DNA of 64,000 nt from an uncultured Pseudomonadota bacterium (lineage in GTDB: Bacteria; Myxococcota_A; UBA796; SXON01), in NCBI GenBank assembly GCA_903900265.1, contig CAIUMM010000040.1, positions 19,912-83,911 of the forward strand. The letters run 5' to 3'. Within the stretch, counting starts at the first letter, position 1; the number at the start of each line of letters is the position of its first letter. The position numbers and the translations under genes were made by a program. This document shows, piece after piece, positions 42,277 through 50,596 of this stretch. Under the pieces are notes generated by a model that was not told the origin of the DNA, ran no database searches, and saw only the letters and a list, made by a program, of their open reading frames with translations.

Positions 42277-44040
42277 TCAGTCCAGACCAAACTCGTCGGC
42301 CGCAGACTTCAACACCACCGCGGGTTGCTCCTCCTTCAACAACACGAAGGAGCCGATCACCAACGCGTCCATGCCGGTGCGCATGAAGCAACGCCAACCA
42401 TCCAACGGCGAGCACACCATCGGCTCGCCCCGCACGTTCATGCTGGTGTTGATGAGCACCGGAACGCCGGTGCGCGCCCCGAACTGCGCGACGAGGTCGT
42501 AGTACAACGCGTCCTGATCGCGGGAGATGGTCTGAATCCGCGCGGATCCATCGACGTGCGTGGTGGCCGGGAGCGCGGGCCGCTCCGGGTTGACCGGCGC
42601 GACGAGCAACATGTAGGGCGAAGGACGATCGAGCTGAAACCAGTCACTGACGCGCTCTTCGAGCACCACGGGCGCGAAGGGACGAAAGCCCTCGCGCATT
42701 TTGATCTTGCGGTTGATGATGTCGCGCATCTCGGGGTCCCGGGGATCGCCGAGGATGCTGCGATGGCCCAACGCGCGCGGGCCCCACTCAAAACGCCCGT
42801 GAAACCAGCCGACCACCTTGCTCTCCGCGAGCAGTTCGACCGTACGGGCCAGCAAGGCCTCGCGGTCGAGGCGCACGTAGCGCGCGCCCGCCTCGTCCAG
42901 CACCGCCTGCACCGCGTCGTCGTCGTAGGCAGGACCGAGGTAGACGCTGGGAAGCCGGGGGAGTCTGGGTTTTTTCAGCAGTCCGTTCCACGCCCACAAC
43001 GCAGCGCCCATCGCGCCGCCCGCGTCTCCCGCCGAAGGTTGCACGAAGACGTCGTCTACCGGAGCGCGGCGCAGGATCTCCCCGTTCGCCACACAATTCA
43101 GCGCCACGCCGCCCGCAAGACAGAGCCGGGGAAGCCCGGTGGTGCGCACCACATGCGTAGCGAGCCGGACCATGGTGTCGTCGACCACCTCCTGAAGGGA
43201 TCGAGCGACATCCTTATGAAATTGCGTGAGCTCTACTTCTTGATTCGGGCGTTCAAGCGGGCGGGCAGGCTGGCCCATCACCTGCTCGAAAGCCCGCGTA
43301 AACATATTTTCCCCGGCATCAAAGTCGAAATACTGCATGTCGAGCCGAAAGCTCCCATCGTCTTTGACGTGGACCATCTTTCGAATCGCGTCGACGTAGT
43401 TGGGCTGCCCGTACGGCGCGAGCCCCATGACCTTGTACTCGGCAGAGTTGATCTTGAAGCCGAGATAGTAGGTGAAGGCAGAGTACAACAGCCCAAGCGA
43501 GTGCGGAAAGCGAGTTTCACCCTCCAATACCAAAGAGTTTTGACGGCCAGCCCCCCAAGAGGACGTGGCCCATTCACCCACGCCGTCCACGGTCAAAACC
43601 CCAGCTTCATCCCAGCCCGAACAGAAAAAAGCGCTGGCGGCGTGGGAAAGGTGGTGCTCGGAGTACAGCAGCGGCCCGCCGTAGTCAACCTCGTCCTTCA
43701 GCAACTTGCCAAGGCGAAGCTCGTGATTGATGACCGAGGGCAAGCGCCGAACAAAAGCACCGAGCCCGGACGGGAAGCGGTCTACATGCGAGCGTATGGA
43801 CCGATCAAACTTTCGAAATGGCTTGTCGTAGAACACAACAGCATCGACCCCACGCATGCCGTCGCGCGACAGGTTCAACCCGCTCTCGGCGAGCACGTAC
43901 CGGATCGCCTCTTTGGGAAAGCCGCTGTCATGCTTTTTGCGTGAAAATGCCTCTTCGGTCACGGCAGCGACGATGCGGCCGTCCTCGATGAGGCAGGCTG
44001 CAGCGTCGTGGTAAAAGCAAGAGAGGCCAAGGATCCGCAT
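42277..44040 (-). CDS. NodU/TobZ-type O-carbamoyltransferase
   Basis: 587 residues. The N-terminal Kae1-like domain has FYHDAAACLIEDG near 9, GGPLLYSEHHLSHAASAFF near 122 with the metal-binding His pair, and VDGVGEWATSSWG near 150. The C-terminal domain has the YrdC-like and adenylate-binding parts, GWFHGRFEWGPRALGHRSILGDPRDPEMRDIIN split near 420, REGFRPFAPVVL, and VPVLINTSMNVRGEPMV. It transfers a carbamoyl group from carbamoyl phosphate to a hydroxyl via carbamoyl-AMP, often on antibiotics or Nod factors. The target here is unknown. ATG at 44040 begins at the conserved MRILGL. Confidence 0.9.
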   Translation of the reverse strand: MRILGLSCFYHDAAACLIEDGRIVAAVTEEAFSRKKHDSGFPKEAIRYVLAESGLNLSRDGMRGVDAVVFYDKPFRKFDRSIRSHVDRFPSGLGAFVRRLPSVINHELRLGKLLKDEVDYGGPLLYSEHHLSHAASAFFCSGWDEAGVLTVDGVGEWATSSWGAGRQNSLVLEGETRFPHSLGLLYSAFTYYLGFKINSAEYKVMGLAPYGQPNYVDAIRKMVHVKDDGSFRLDMQYFDFDAGENMFTRAFEQVMGQPARPLERPNQEVELTQFHKDVARSLQEVVDDTMVRLATHVVRTTGLPRLCLAGGVALNCVANGEILRRAPVDDVFVQPSAGDAGGAMGAALWAWNGLLKKPRLPRLPSVYLGPAYDDDAVQAVLDEAGARYVRLDREALLARTVELLAESKVVGWFHGRFEWGPRALGHRSILGDPRDPEMRDIINRKIKMREGFRPFAPVVLEERVSDWFQLDRPSPYMLLVAPVNPERPALPATTHVDGSARIQTISRDQDALYYDLVAQFGARTGVPVLINTSMNVRGEPMVCSPLDGWRCFMRTGMDALVIGSFVLLKEEQPAVVLKSAADEFGLD

Positions 44041-44048
44041 TCGGGAGC

Positions 44049-45842
44049 CTAACGCCGCAAGAGCGTCCAGGAGGCGACCAGCGCCCCATCTGGAGCGCAC
44101 AAGGTCAGCGTCAGGGCGCTCCACGCAGGCGCCAGCGTCACCACCGCGACGCCGTCGGCAAACGACGCGGTCATCTCGTCGACCTCGACCTTCCAACCTT
44201 TGGAATCCGAGGCGCGCACGACCAACTCAGTCTCGGTGCGAAGCCCTACCCAAAGCCGCGCAGGTCCGCCCACCCGCGCCATCGCTCCGCCCCGAACCGG
44301 CATGGGGACGATCCCTTGCCACGCCAACCACCCCTCCCCCGTCCCAAGGGTCCGCACCACGACGTGCTCCCCATCGTCCGACGAGCGCTTGATCGGCGCC
44401 TTCAGCCGCGGATCCGGAGCGAGCCCCATCTGGCGATAGGCGGCGGCAAGATGGGCGCGAAACAAGCCGTCGAACACATGCGCGACCGGCGTGGAGAACT
44501 CGTCGCCATACCACCAGAACCAATCGCTGCCTTCGGCCGCGAAGAGATGCCGACGAGCCGCCGGTGGACGCCCGGCGCGCTCCCAGCTCCTGCGCGCCTC
44601 GGTCAAGAGCTCCCACGCCAATCGGTCTTCGGCGTGCCCGATCCAAATCTGGAAATTGGCGTTGATCCAAGACCCGGTGTGAAGCGCCTCCAGAGGCCGG
44701 GCCGGTACGCGGTCCACAAAATCTTGAACGGTGTGCGTGCGCCCCGATTCGAACAGCGCCGTCAGAAACCCCTCCCCGGCATCCGGGTAGTGCTCCCATG
44801 GATTTTCACCATCCAACGCTAACAGTACAGCCCCCGCGTAAGGCCGATGGGCGAGCCGCGCACCAACGGCCCCCAACAAATCACGCGCGGCCCTTGTGCC
44901 GTCGATGTCCTGATACGCAAAGCCCACGCGGTCGGAGAGCCCGTGATCGCGAAACACGAGGCGCATCCCCTCAAAATCTCCGGGCGCGCCGGGCTCCGGC
45001 GCAGCGGTAGAGCGCCGAAGCACCTCTTCGTCGCTCGCCATCCACGAAAATCCAAGATCACGGACGATCCGCGCGACCTCGGGGCTCACCGACCCCTCGG
45101 ACGGCCACAACCCGCGCACCGGCTGGCCGCACCAGTCCTCAACCCGGCTACGACCGTCCCGAAGCTGCACCACCGCGTCATCGGGAAAACGAAAGCCGGG
45201 ATCGGGAACGCCGGGGTTGCAGCGCTGCGCGTGCGCGTTGTCGACGAGCAACGGCAAGATCGGATGGAAGTAGGGCGAGCAGCTGACCTCGGGGAGATCG
45301 CGGTAGAGATCCCGAAGGTGCTTCAAAATGTCCCGTTCGATCGCGACCACTGCGTCCAGATCGCGCTGTGAAAACCCACGCTGCCGACGCCGAAGCTCCG
45401 CGAGCAACGGATAGTCCTGCAACGCCGAAAATCCGAACCAGGAGAGCTCGCCCCAGACCACGCGATCCAGAAGCTCGGCAGGCGAAAGCGCAGCGGCCGG
45501 GCGCAGACGCGACTCAGCAAATGCAGGGAACCAGTCGAAGCGACGCGCGCTGCCGAGCAACGCCTGGTCGGCGAGCAGCAGCGCGTCCCCGCGCGTCAGC
45601 GACGCTAACGGCGATTCCAGCAAGCGAAGCAGCGGATCGGATCCGCCCGCCGCGTAGTGATCCAGCTGGTCCAGCAGCGAGGGCACGAGGTTCACCGTCG
45701 CTCGCGCACCCGTCTTCTTCAGGATCCAAGGCACATCTCGGTAGCCGCGCAGCGCGTGTTTACGCACCCACGGCAACACCGGGTCCCCGGTCACCGGATC
45801 GCGGTAATCCGGCTGGTGCATGTGGAGGAGGATCGGGAGCAT
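44049..45842 (-). CDS. Glycoside hydrolase family 57 enzyme
   Basis: 597 residues. The N-terminus MLPILLHMHQPDYRDP is the GH57 H-Q-P start motif; the likely nucleophile Glu is in GLWPSEGSVSPEV near 250, and a later acid lies in LDGENPWEHYPDAGEGF near 345. The C-terminal 120 residues are beta-rich. GH57 members act on alpha-1,4- or alpha-1,6-glucans or on alpha-galactosides; the sub-family is unclear. There is no signal peptide, so it is probably cytoplasmic. ATG at 45842 shares its A with the TGA of the ketosynthase gene, and the carbamoyltransferase starts 8 bases after it. Confidence 0.88.
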   Translation of the reverse strand: MLPILLHMHQPDYRDPVTGDPVLPWVRKHALRGYRDVPWILKKTGARATVNLVPSLLDQLDHYAAGGSDPLLRLLESPLASLTRGDALLLADQALLGSARRFDWFPAFAESRLRPAAALSPAELLDRVVWGELSWFGFSALQDYPLLAELRRRQRGFSQRDLDAVVAIERDILKHLRDLYRDLPEVSCSPYFHPILPLLVDNAHAQRCNPGVPDPGFRFPDDAVVQLRDGRSRVEDWCGQPVRGLWPSEGSVSPEVARIVRDLGFSWMASDEEVLRRSTAAPEPGAPGDFEGMRLVFRDHGLSDRVGFAYQDIDGTRAARDLLGAVGARLAHRPYAGAVLLALDGENPWEHYPDAGEGFLTALFESGRTHTVQDFVDRVPARPLEALHTGSWINANFQIWIGHAEDRLAWELLTEARRSWERAGRPPAARRHLFAAEGSDWFWWYGDEFSTPVAHVFDGLFRAHLAAAYRQMGLAPDPRLKAPIKRSSDDGEHVVVRTLGTGEGWLAWQGIVPMPVRGGAMARVGGPARLWVGLRTETELVVRASDSKGWKVEVDEMTASFADGVAVVTLAPAWSALTLTLCAPDGALVASWTLLRR

Positions 45843-47509
45843 CACCGTACAGAGTACCGCACCGCGCGGGCGAGGGCTCGCGAACCGGCGTTCGGCGCGT
45901 CCACGTGCAGCGCGATGGCCGAGGCCACCCGTCCCTCCGCGACGAGGCGCCGCGCCTGCGCCTCCGACTCGGAGGCATCTCCGCACAAAACCAACCCCGG
46001 ACCGGTCACGCCCAGCAAGATCGCCGCTTCCGCCAACGGTGCGCCCGGGACGGTGTAGACAAAGTGCAGCCGGGGTGCGCGGGCTGGCCCCGCTTGCTGC
46101 AACGCCGCGAGGTAACGTCGGTCCGCTTGCACACAGTTGTCTACGCTGCTGAGCACCACGGCCTCATCGGAACGGGGCTTCAGCTCGGCGAGCGCGAGGA
46201 TTCCGGCGCGGACGTAAGTGTCCGCGCGCCCGAGGTTCACCGCTACGCTCCCGTCGGGCAGGCGCGGCAAATCGGCGACGGCAAAGCTCTCCCCGCCTAC
46301 CTCGACCGCGGTCCCCACCGTAACGTCCACCGAAGGCCCCGACGGGCGGGTGTACGGCTCGGCGGGCCCGAAGACCAGCGCGGCGTTCACCCCTCCAAAC
46401 GCGGCGTTCAGCGAAAGGCCCCATCCAACGCCCGAGCGAGGACGCGCGCGGCAGGTGCGCATGCCGAGCGCCGGATCGACGTCCATCGCTGCGGGGAGCG
46501 TTGCGCCGGTGAGCATCGCGATCAGCGCGACCGCTTCTACCGTTCCAGCGGCGCCGAGGGTGTGCCCAACCACCGGCTTCACCCCGTGCACCGGCACCGG
46601 CGCGCCGCCGAACAAGCGAGCCAGCGCCTGGGCTTCCATCGCGTCATTGAACACCGTGCCCGTCGCGTGGCCGCTCACGACGTCCAGCGCGTCAGGGACA
46701 TCCGCGAGGGGGATTCCGGCGTCAGTGACGGCCGCTGCCGCGGCGCGGTACAAGCCGCCGCCGGTTCGGTCAGGCGCGGTCAAGTGCACGGCGTCCTGCG
46801 ACAAGCCCGTGCCCCACAGCGCGCACAGGGGTGGACGACCGCCGCGGGTCGCCGAGTCGGGGGTCTCCAGCAACACCGCCGCGGCGCCCTCCCCGATCAT
46901 CAACCCGTCACGCTCGGCGCGGAACGGCAAACTTGGGCCCGCAGCCAGCGCGCCGATGCCGGCGAAACCCGCGTGGATGAACGGGGACAGCACGTCTACC
47001 CCTGCGACGATCACGCGCTCGCAACGCCCCTCCCGCAGCCATCCGCGCGCCAGATCGAAGGCGGCAGCGCCCGAAGCGCACGCCACCGACACGGTCGCGA
47101 CGGGCACCGGCACGCCCCACCGTTTCGCGAGCTGCAACGCGAGGTTCTGCGCAGGACGCTGCCGATAATCATGCACGCGTACACCAGCCCCGTCACGCTC
47201 GAACGCGCCCGAGATCAGCCCCGACGTAGTCCCGACGATCAACCCGCAGCCTGGGCCAGCCGCGACCGCCTCAACGACCCGCTGCAACAGCGCTTCGGCA
47301 TCACCGGCACCGTCCCGGCCCCCACATCCACCGCGCTCGGCATCCACGGCGCCGATGCCGACGCCAAGCAGCCCGGGCCACGCCCAAGGAGCGGGTCGGG
47401 CGCAGGGAATGCCCATGCCAAGCGCGTCGATGAGGCGTTCAACCCCCGAACCTGCCGAAGTCTCAGTCGCGACGCGCGTGACCCAAGGATTCAAGCCTGG
47501 GCACTTCAT
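45842..47509 (-). CDS. Beta-ketoacyl synthase fused to a second ketosynthase-like domain
   Basis: 555 residues. The FabF/PKS-type ketosynthase has the catalytic C144 in VSVACASG, H281 in SGHATGT and H316 in VVGHTLGAAG, so the Cys-His-His triad is complete. Residues about 395-555 form an extra domain (LGRADTYVRAGILALAEL; VVLSSVDNCVQADRRYLAAL; ILLGVTGPGLVLCGD) that resembles the PF13723 (Ketoacyl-synt_2) domain found in aryl-polyene and related clusters. The enzyme should condense acyl units with malonyl-ACP; the second domain may set chain length. No ACP or ketoreductase is nearby. The N-terminal start at 47509 is uncertain. Confidence 0.8.
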   Translation of the reverse strand: MKCPGLNPWVTRVATETSAGSGVERLIDALGMGIPCARPAPWAWPGLLGVGIGAVDAERGGCGGRDGAGDAEALLQRVVEAVAAGPGCGLIVGTTSGLISGAFERDGAGVRVHDYRQRPAQNLALQLAKRWGVPVPVATVSVACASGAAAFDLARGWLREGRCERVIVAGVDVLSPFIHAGFAGIGALAAGPSLPFRAERDGLMIGEGAAAVLLETPDSATRGGRPPLCALWGTGLSQDAVHLTAPDRTGGGLYRAAAAAVTDAGIPLADVPDALDVVSGHATGTVFNDAMEAQALARLFGGAPVPVHGVKPVVGHTLGAAGTVEAVALIAMLTGATLPAAMDVDPALGMRTCRARPRSGVGWGLSLNAAFGGVNAALVFGPAEPYTRPSGPSVDVTVGTAVEVGGESFAVADLPRLPDGSVAVNLGRADTYVRAGILALAELKPRSDEAVVLSSVDNCVQADRRYLAALQQAGPARAPRLHFVYTVPGAPLAEAAILLGVTGPGLVLCGDASESEAQARRLVAEGRVASAIALHVDAPNAGSRALARAVRYSVR

Positions 47510-47513
47510 CGCA

Positions 47514-49493
47514 TCAGTCGCTCATCAGGAAGATGTGCGGGCGCTCGTCTTCCTGAGGGGTGCTGGCCCAATATTTGAGGAGGATCTGGTACACGAGGAT
47601 GCCCGTCTCCCCTTCTCCCCAGAGCAGGTATTTTACCGCTTGGGTGACCGGATTCTCCCGGGTCAAGCCGAGGAAAATGCCCTTGGGCTGCATCGCCTCG
47701 CTGAGGTAAGCGATGGTGTTGGCGATCGCCGTCGCGTTGGAGACCGTGATCCGAAAGTCGTCGCCCAATCGAGAGATCTTCAGGTACACCGTGGAGTCGA
47801 ACGCCGAGCGGTCCGCGGCCAGATCGATGTGGATGTACGCGAGCGGCCCCTCCACCGCGTAGAAGCGCTTGAGACGCTTCTTGCCGAGGCCGTGCCCCAA
47901 CGCTTCCTTGGGGGTGTGTTGTTTGACCGCGACAAGGCTGACTTTCTGGCCCTGCACCTCTTTCCAGAGCAGCTCGGAGTCCGGGGTCGCGAACGCGACG
48001 CGCTCCACACGGAACTCGGTTGCGCGCTGGTATCGGGAGACGCCGCTGATCAACAGCATCGCGACGATGAACACCGACGAGATGATGATGCCGTCGGGGC
48101 GTTCGATGACGTTGTCGACGAACGTGTAGGCAAACACCAGCGTAATGAGCGCAAACGGCAGAACCAGCCAAGGACGGCGATTCGACTCCCGCGCCTCGCG
48201 CGCAAACGCGAGCGTCACAGCGACCGACCCCGATAGAATCAACGCCAACACGCCGGTAGCGTAGGCGCCGCCTTGCGCCTCAACGTCGGCGTCAAAGATG
48301 ATCGTGACGATCAAATCCATCGCCAGCAGCACGAGCACCAGCGGGCGCGGGCTGCCAACCCAATGGGGAGCCATCCCGAACCGCGGCAGGTAGCGCGGGA
48401 TCAGCGACAACATCGCCGCCATCGCGCTCGCCCCGGCAAACCACAGGATCAACACCGTGCTCAAGTCGTAGAAGGTACCGAAGATGTCGCCCAAATATTC
48501 GTGGGCGACCCACGCCAAGGCGCGCCCAGAGGCATCGCCCCCATCCCGCCATGCGCTCTCAGGGATGAGCAAGGTGGTCACGAAGCTGGAGGCGATCAGG
48601 AAGCCCGACATGATCACCGCGGCGCCGATCAGCAGCTTGCGCGTCGCGGCGATGCGATGAACCGGGGGCCCCTCGCCCGAGTCCGGGTGTGCGCCATGAA
48701 TCAGCGGCATCACGCTGACTCCGGTCTCAAATCCGGACAGGCCTAAGGCCAGCTTCGGAAACGCAAGGATTGAAGCGACGATCAAGCCCGTGCCCGAACC
48801 CTTGAGCGTGAGCGCCCGCTCCCAGTTGACCCACGCCTCCGGGTGGTGGGTAAGCTCCAACGCCCCTTTTCCGATGACGATGGCGTTGAGCAACAGGTAC
48901 GGAACCGCGATCCACGTCGCGACCCCGATCGCTTCGTGGAACCCGCGCAGGAACACAATACCCAGCATCACCAAGAGCCCGAGGGTGAGCAGCAGCTGCT
49001 GCCCGCCCAGGTACGGGTGGAGGAACGGGTTCTCCACCAGATGCGCCGCGGCGTCGGCGGCGGAGAGCGTCATGGTGATCACAAAGTCGGTGCTCGCAAA
49101 ACCGAGCAAACAAAGCACAAAGACCTTGCCGGCCCAACCTGGGAGCAGCTTCTCCAACATGGAGACCGAGCCATGTCCGAGGTACGACCGCCGCGCGACG
49201 GAGAGGTAGATCGGCAGCGCCGCGAACAGCGTGACCAGCACCAACGCGATCGTCGCCAACGGGGCGATGGCTCCCGCTGCGAGCAGCGCGATGCCGGGTT
49301 GATAGCCAAGCGTCGAAAAATAGTCCACGCCGGTCAGCCAGATGACCCGGTACCACGCGAACGTAGCGTGGGCGTGGCCCTTCGCCTCCGCGGACTTCAT
49401 CAGCCAGCGGCCAAGCGGGGTTTTGGGGGTAGCCGCATCCGGCGTATACAACGCCGGGAGGATCGTCATCGGGGGTTGGACAGGCACGCTCAT
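47514..49493 (-). CDS. APC-superfamily permease with large C-terminal cytoplasmic domain
   Basis: 659 residues with about 12 membrane segments between 45 and 500, followed by a soluble tail of about 150 residues (KRLKRFYAVEGPLAYIHIDLAADRS; LSEAMQPKGIFLGLT). The first segment carries the motif GVDYFSTLGYQPGIAL, as in APC-type amino-acid permeases and their KimA-like potassium relatives. The substrate cannot be told apart: amino acid, polyamine or K+. The extra C-terminal domain may sense a nucleotide or bind a regulator. ATG at 49493 gives an N-terminal cytoplasmic tail. It ends four bases before the ketosynthase gene. Confidence 0.85.
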   Translation of the reverse strand: MSVPVQPPMTILPALYTPDAATPKTPLGRWLMKSAEAKGHAHATFAWYRVIWLTGVDYFSTLGYQPGIALLAAGAIAPLATIALVLVTLFAALPIYLSVARRSYLGHGSVSMLEKLLPGWAGKVFVLCLLGFASTDFVITMTLSAADAAAHLVENPFLHPYLGGQQLLLTLGLLVMLGIVFLRGFHEAIGVATWIAVPYLLLNAIVIGKGALELTHHPEAWVNWERALTLKGSGTGLIVASILAFPKLALGLSGFETGVSVMPLIHGAHPDSGEGPPVHRIAATRKLLIGAAVIMSGFLIASSFVTTLLIPESAWRDGGDASGRALAWVAHEYLGDIFGTFYDLSTVLILWFAGASAMAAMLSLIPRYLPRFGMAPHWVGSPRPLVLVLLAMDLIVTIIFDADVEAQGGAYATGVLALILSGSVAVTLAFAREARESNRRPWLVLPFALITLVFAYTFVDNVIERPDGIIISSVFIVAMLLISGVSRYQRATEFRVERVAFATPDSELLWKEVQGQKVSLVAVKQHTPKEALGHGLGKKRLKRFYAVEGPLAYIHIDLAADRSAFDSTVYLKISRLGDDFRITVSNATAIANTIAYLSEAMQPKGIFLGLTRENPVTQAVKYLLWGEGETGILVYQILLKYWASTPQEDERPHIFLMSD

Positions 49494-49514
49494 GCGCTAT
49501 CAACAAACCCGCGT

Positions 49515-49967
49515 TCAGTCGCTAGTCCGCCCCGCATCCCAAAGCGCCGCCGCCACCGCCGCGGCGACGTCCCCGGCGAGCGTGGCGCAGTAATTGCGAC
49601 GTTTTTCCCCCATGAACGGGCCCAAGGGCTCGGTGCGGAGGTTGCACGATTGCTCCAAGGGGCCGCGCACCGCAGGGCCGAGCTCAGCGCGGAATTGCGC
49701 CACGGCGTCCCGAAGCGCGGGAGCCACCGGCCCCGTCGGGTCCGGATCGCCCAACAGCTCCCCGAGCAACAAGACACCGGCCTGAATCGCCCCGCAGGGA
49801 CCGTCCCCCGTGATGCCACCTTTGCGGAGGGCCTGATACGGCCGGGAGGGGCATCCAAAGGTCTCTGCGAGGGCAATCCCACAGGAACGATGCGGAGTTT
49901 CCTCACCGCGGTAAAGCCGCTCGGCTTCCGCACGACGGTCAGCGATGTACGCCTCTCGCGACGCCAC
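49515..49967 (-). CDS. C_GCAxxG_C_C family-like protein
   Basis: 150 residues with cysteines in the pattern of the C_GCAxxG_C_C family: RSCGIALAETFG near residue 29, ITGDGPCGAIQAGVLLLGELLG near 52 (the GCxx-AxxG part), SCNLRTEP near 107, and NYCATLAGDVAAAVA near 126. Members are thought to be redox-active membrane-associated or periplasmic proteins, sometimes near transporters. No membrane segment or signal is clear in this one. The start is GTG at 49967, sharing a base with the upstream TAG. The role is unknown. Confidence 0.7.
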   Translation of the reverse strand: MASREAYIADRRAEAERLYRGEETPHRSCGIALAETFGCPSRPYQALRKGGITGDGPCGAIQAGVLLLGELLGDPDPTGPVAPALRDAVAQFRAELGPAVRGPLEQSCNLRTEPLGPFMGEKRRNYCATLAGDVAAAVAAALWDAGRTSD

Positions 49968-50503
49968 TACCGCCCCGGAGGCCGGCCGAGCGCAGCAGCG
50001 GGCGCCGTGATGACGCCACTACCCAGCACCCAGTGCGGGCTGCCCGCGAGGGTCTGCTTGAGCTGGGCGATCTCCTCAGGATGAAGCTCGAAGGTCTGGG
50101 GTTGGCGGGTCTGAGGATCAAACTGCGTGGCGAACCAGCGCTCCCCTCCGGTTTTGGTTTTATGCAGCACCAATCCCCGAGGATCGTCGTAGATCATCAC
50201 GAGGTCCTTGGAGGTGAGCGGCCGGTTGGGGTCCTCGGGCTCTTCGGCCTTGGGAGGCTCAACCGGAGCAGGAGGCGGAGGCACCGCGGCCTTGGGCGCC
50301 GTCGCGTCGATCACCTCTTCGATCTCCCACTGCACCTCCAGCAGCTCGCCGCGCTTCATGGACTCGAGCAGGTCACGCACCTGCGCTCCAACGGCACCGG
50401 CGGAGAGGGCGATCAGGCGCTCTTTGAGCGGCTCCCGCTGCGTGTACGACGCAGTGCGCAGCGTGCCGACCAACGTACGAACTTCTTCCAACACTGATTC
50501 CAT
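49967..50503 (-). CDS. Unknown small protein with helical N-terminus and proline-rich linker
   Basis: 178 residues, not recognised. The N-terminal part is helical and charged (ESVLEEVRTLVGTLRTASYTQ). A proline-rich linker follows (about 85-105; PPPPAPVEPPKAEEP), then a small beta/alpha end (KDLVMIYDDPRGLVLHK). ATG at 50503 is chosen because GGAG lies seven bases upstream; GTG at 50515 is an alternative. It diverges from the cNMP-binding gene across 93 bases, so the two may share control. It has no signal peptide and is probably cytoplasmic. Confidence 0.6.
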   Translation of the reverse strand: MESVLEEVRTLVGTLRTASYTQREPLKERLIALSAGAVGAQVRDLLESMKRGELLEVQWEIEEVIDATAPKAAVPPPPAPVEPPKAEEPEDPNRPLTSKDLVMIYDDPRGLVLHKTKTGGERWFATQFDPQTRQPQTFELHPEEIAQLKQTLAGSPHWVLGSGVITAPAAALGRPPGR

Positions 50504-50596
50504 CTGGGACTCCACGAGCGCTTCCTGGGATAGGACGGCAACGTAACCACGGCAGCGGCTTCTCACCCTGCCCGATGTCATTCCCGGAGCCTGCGA

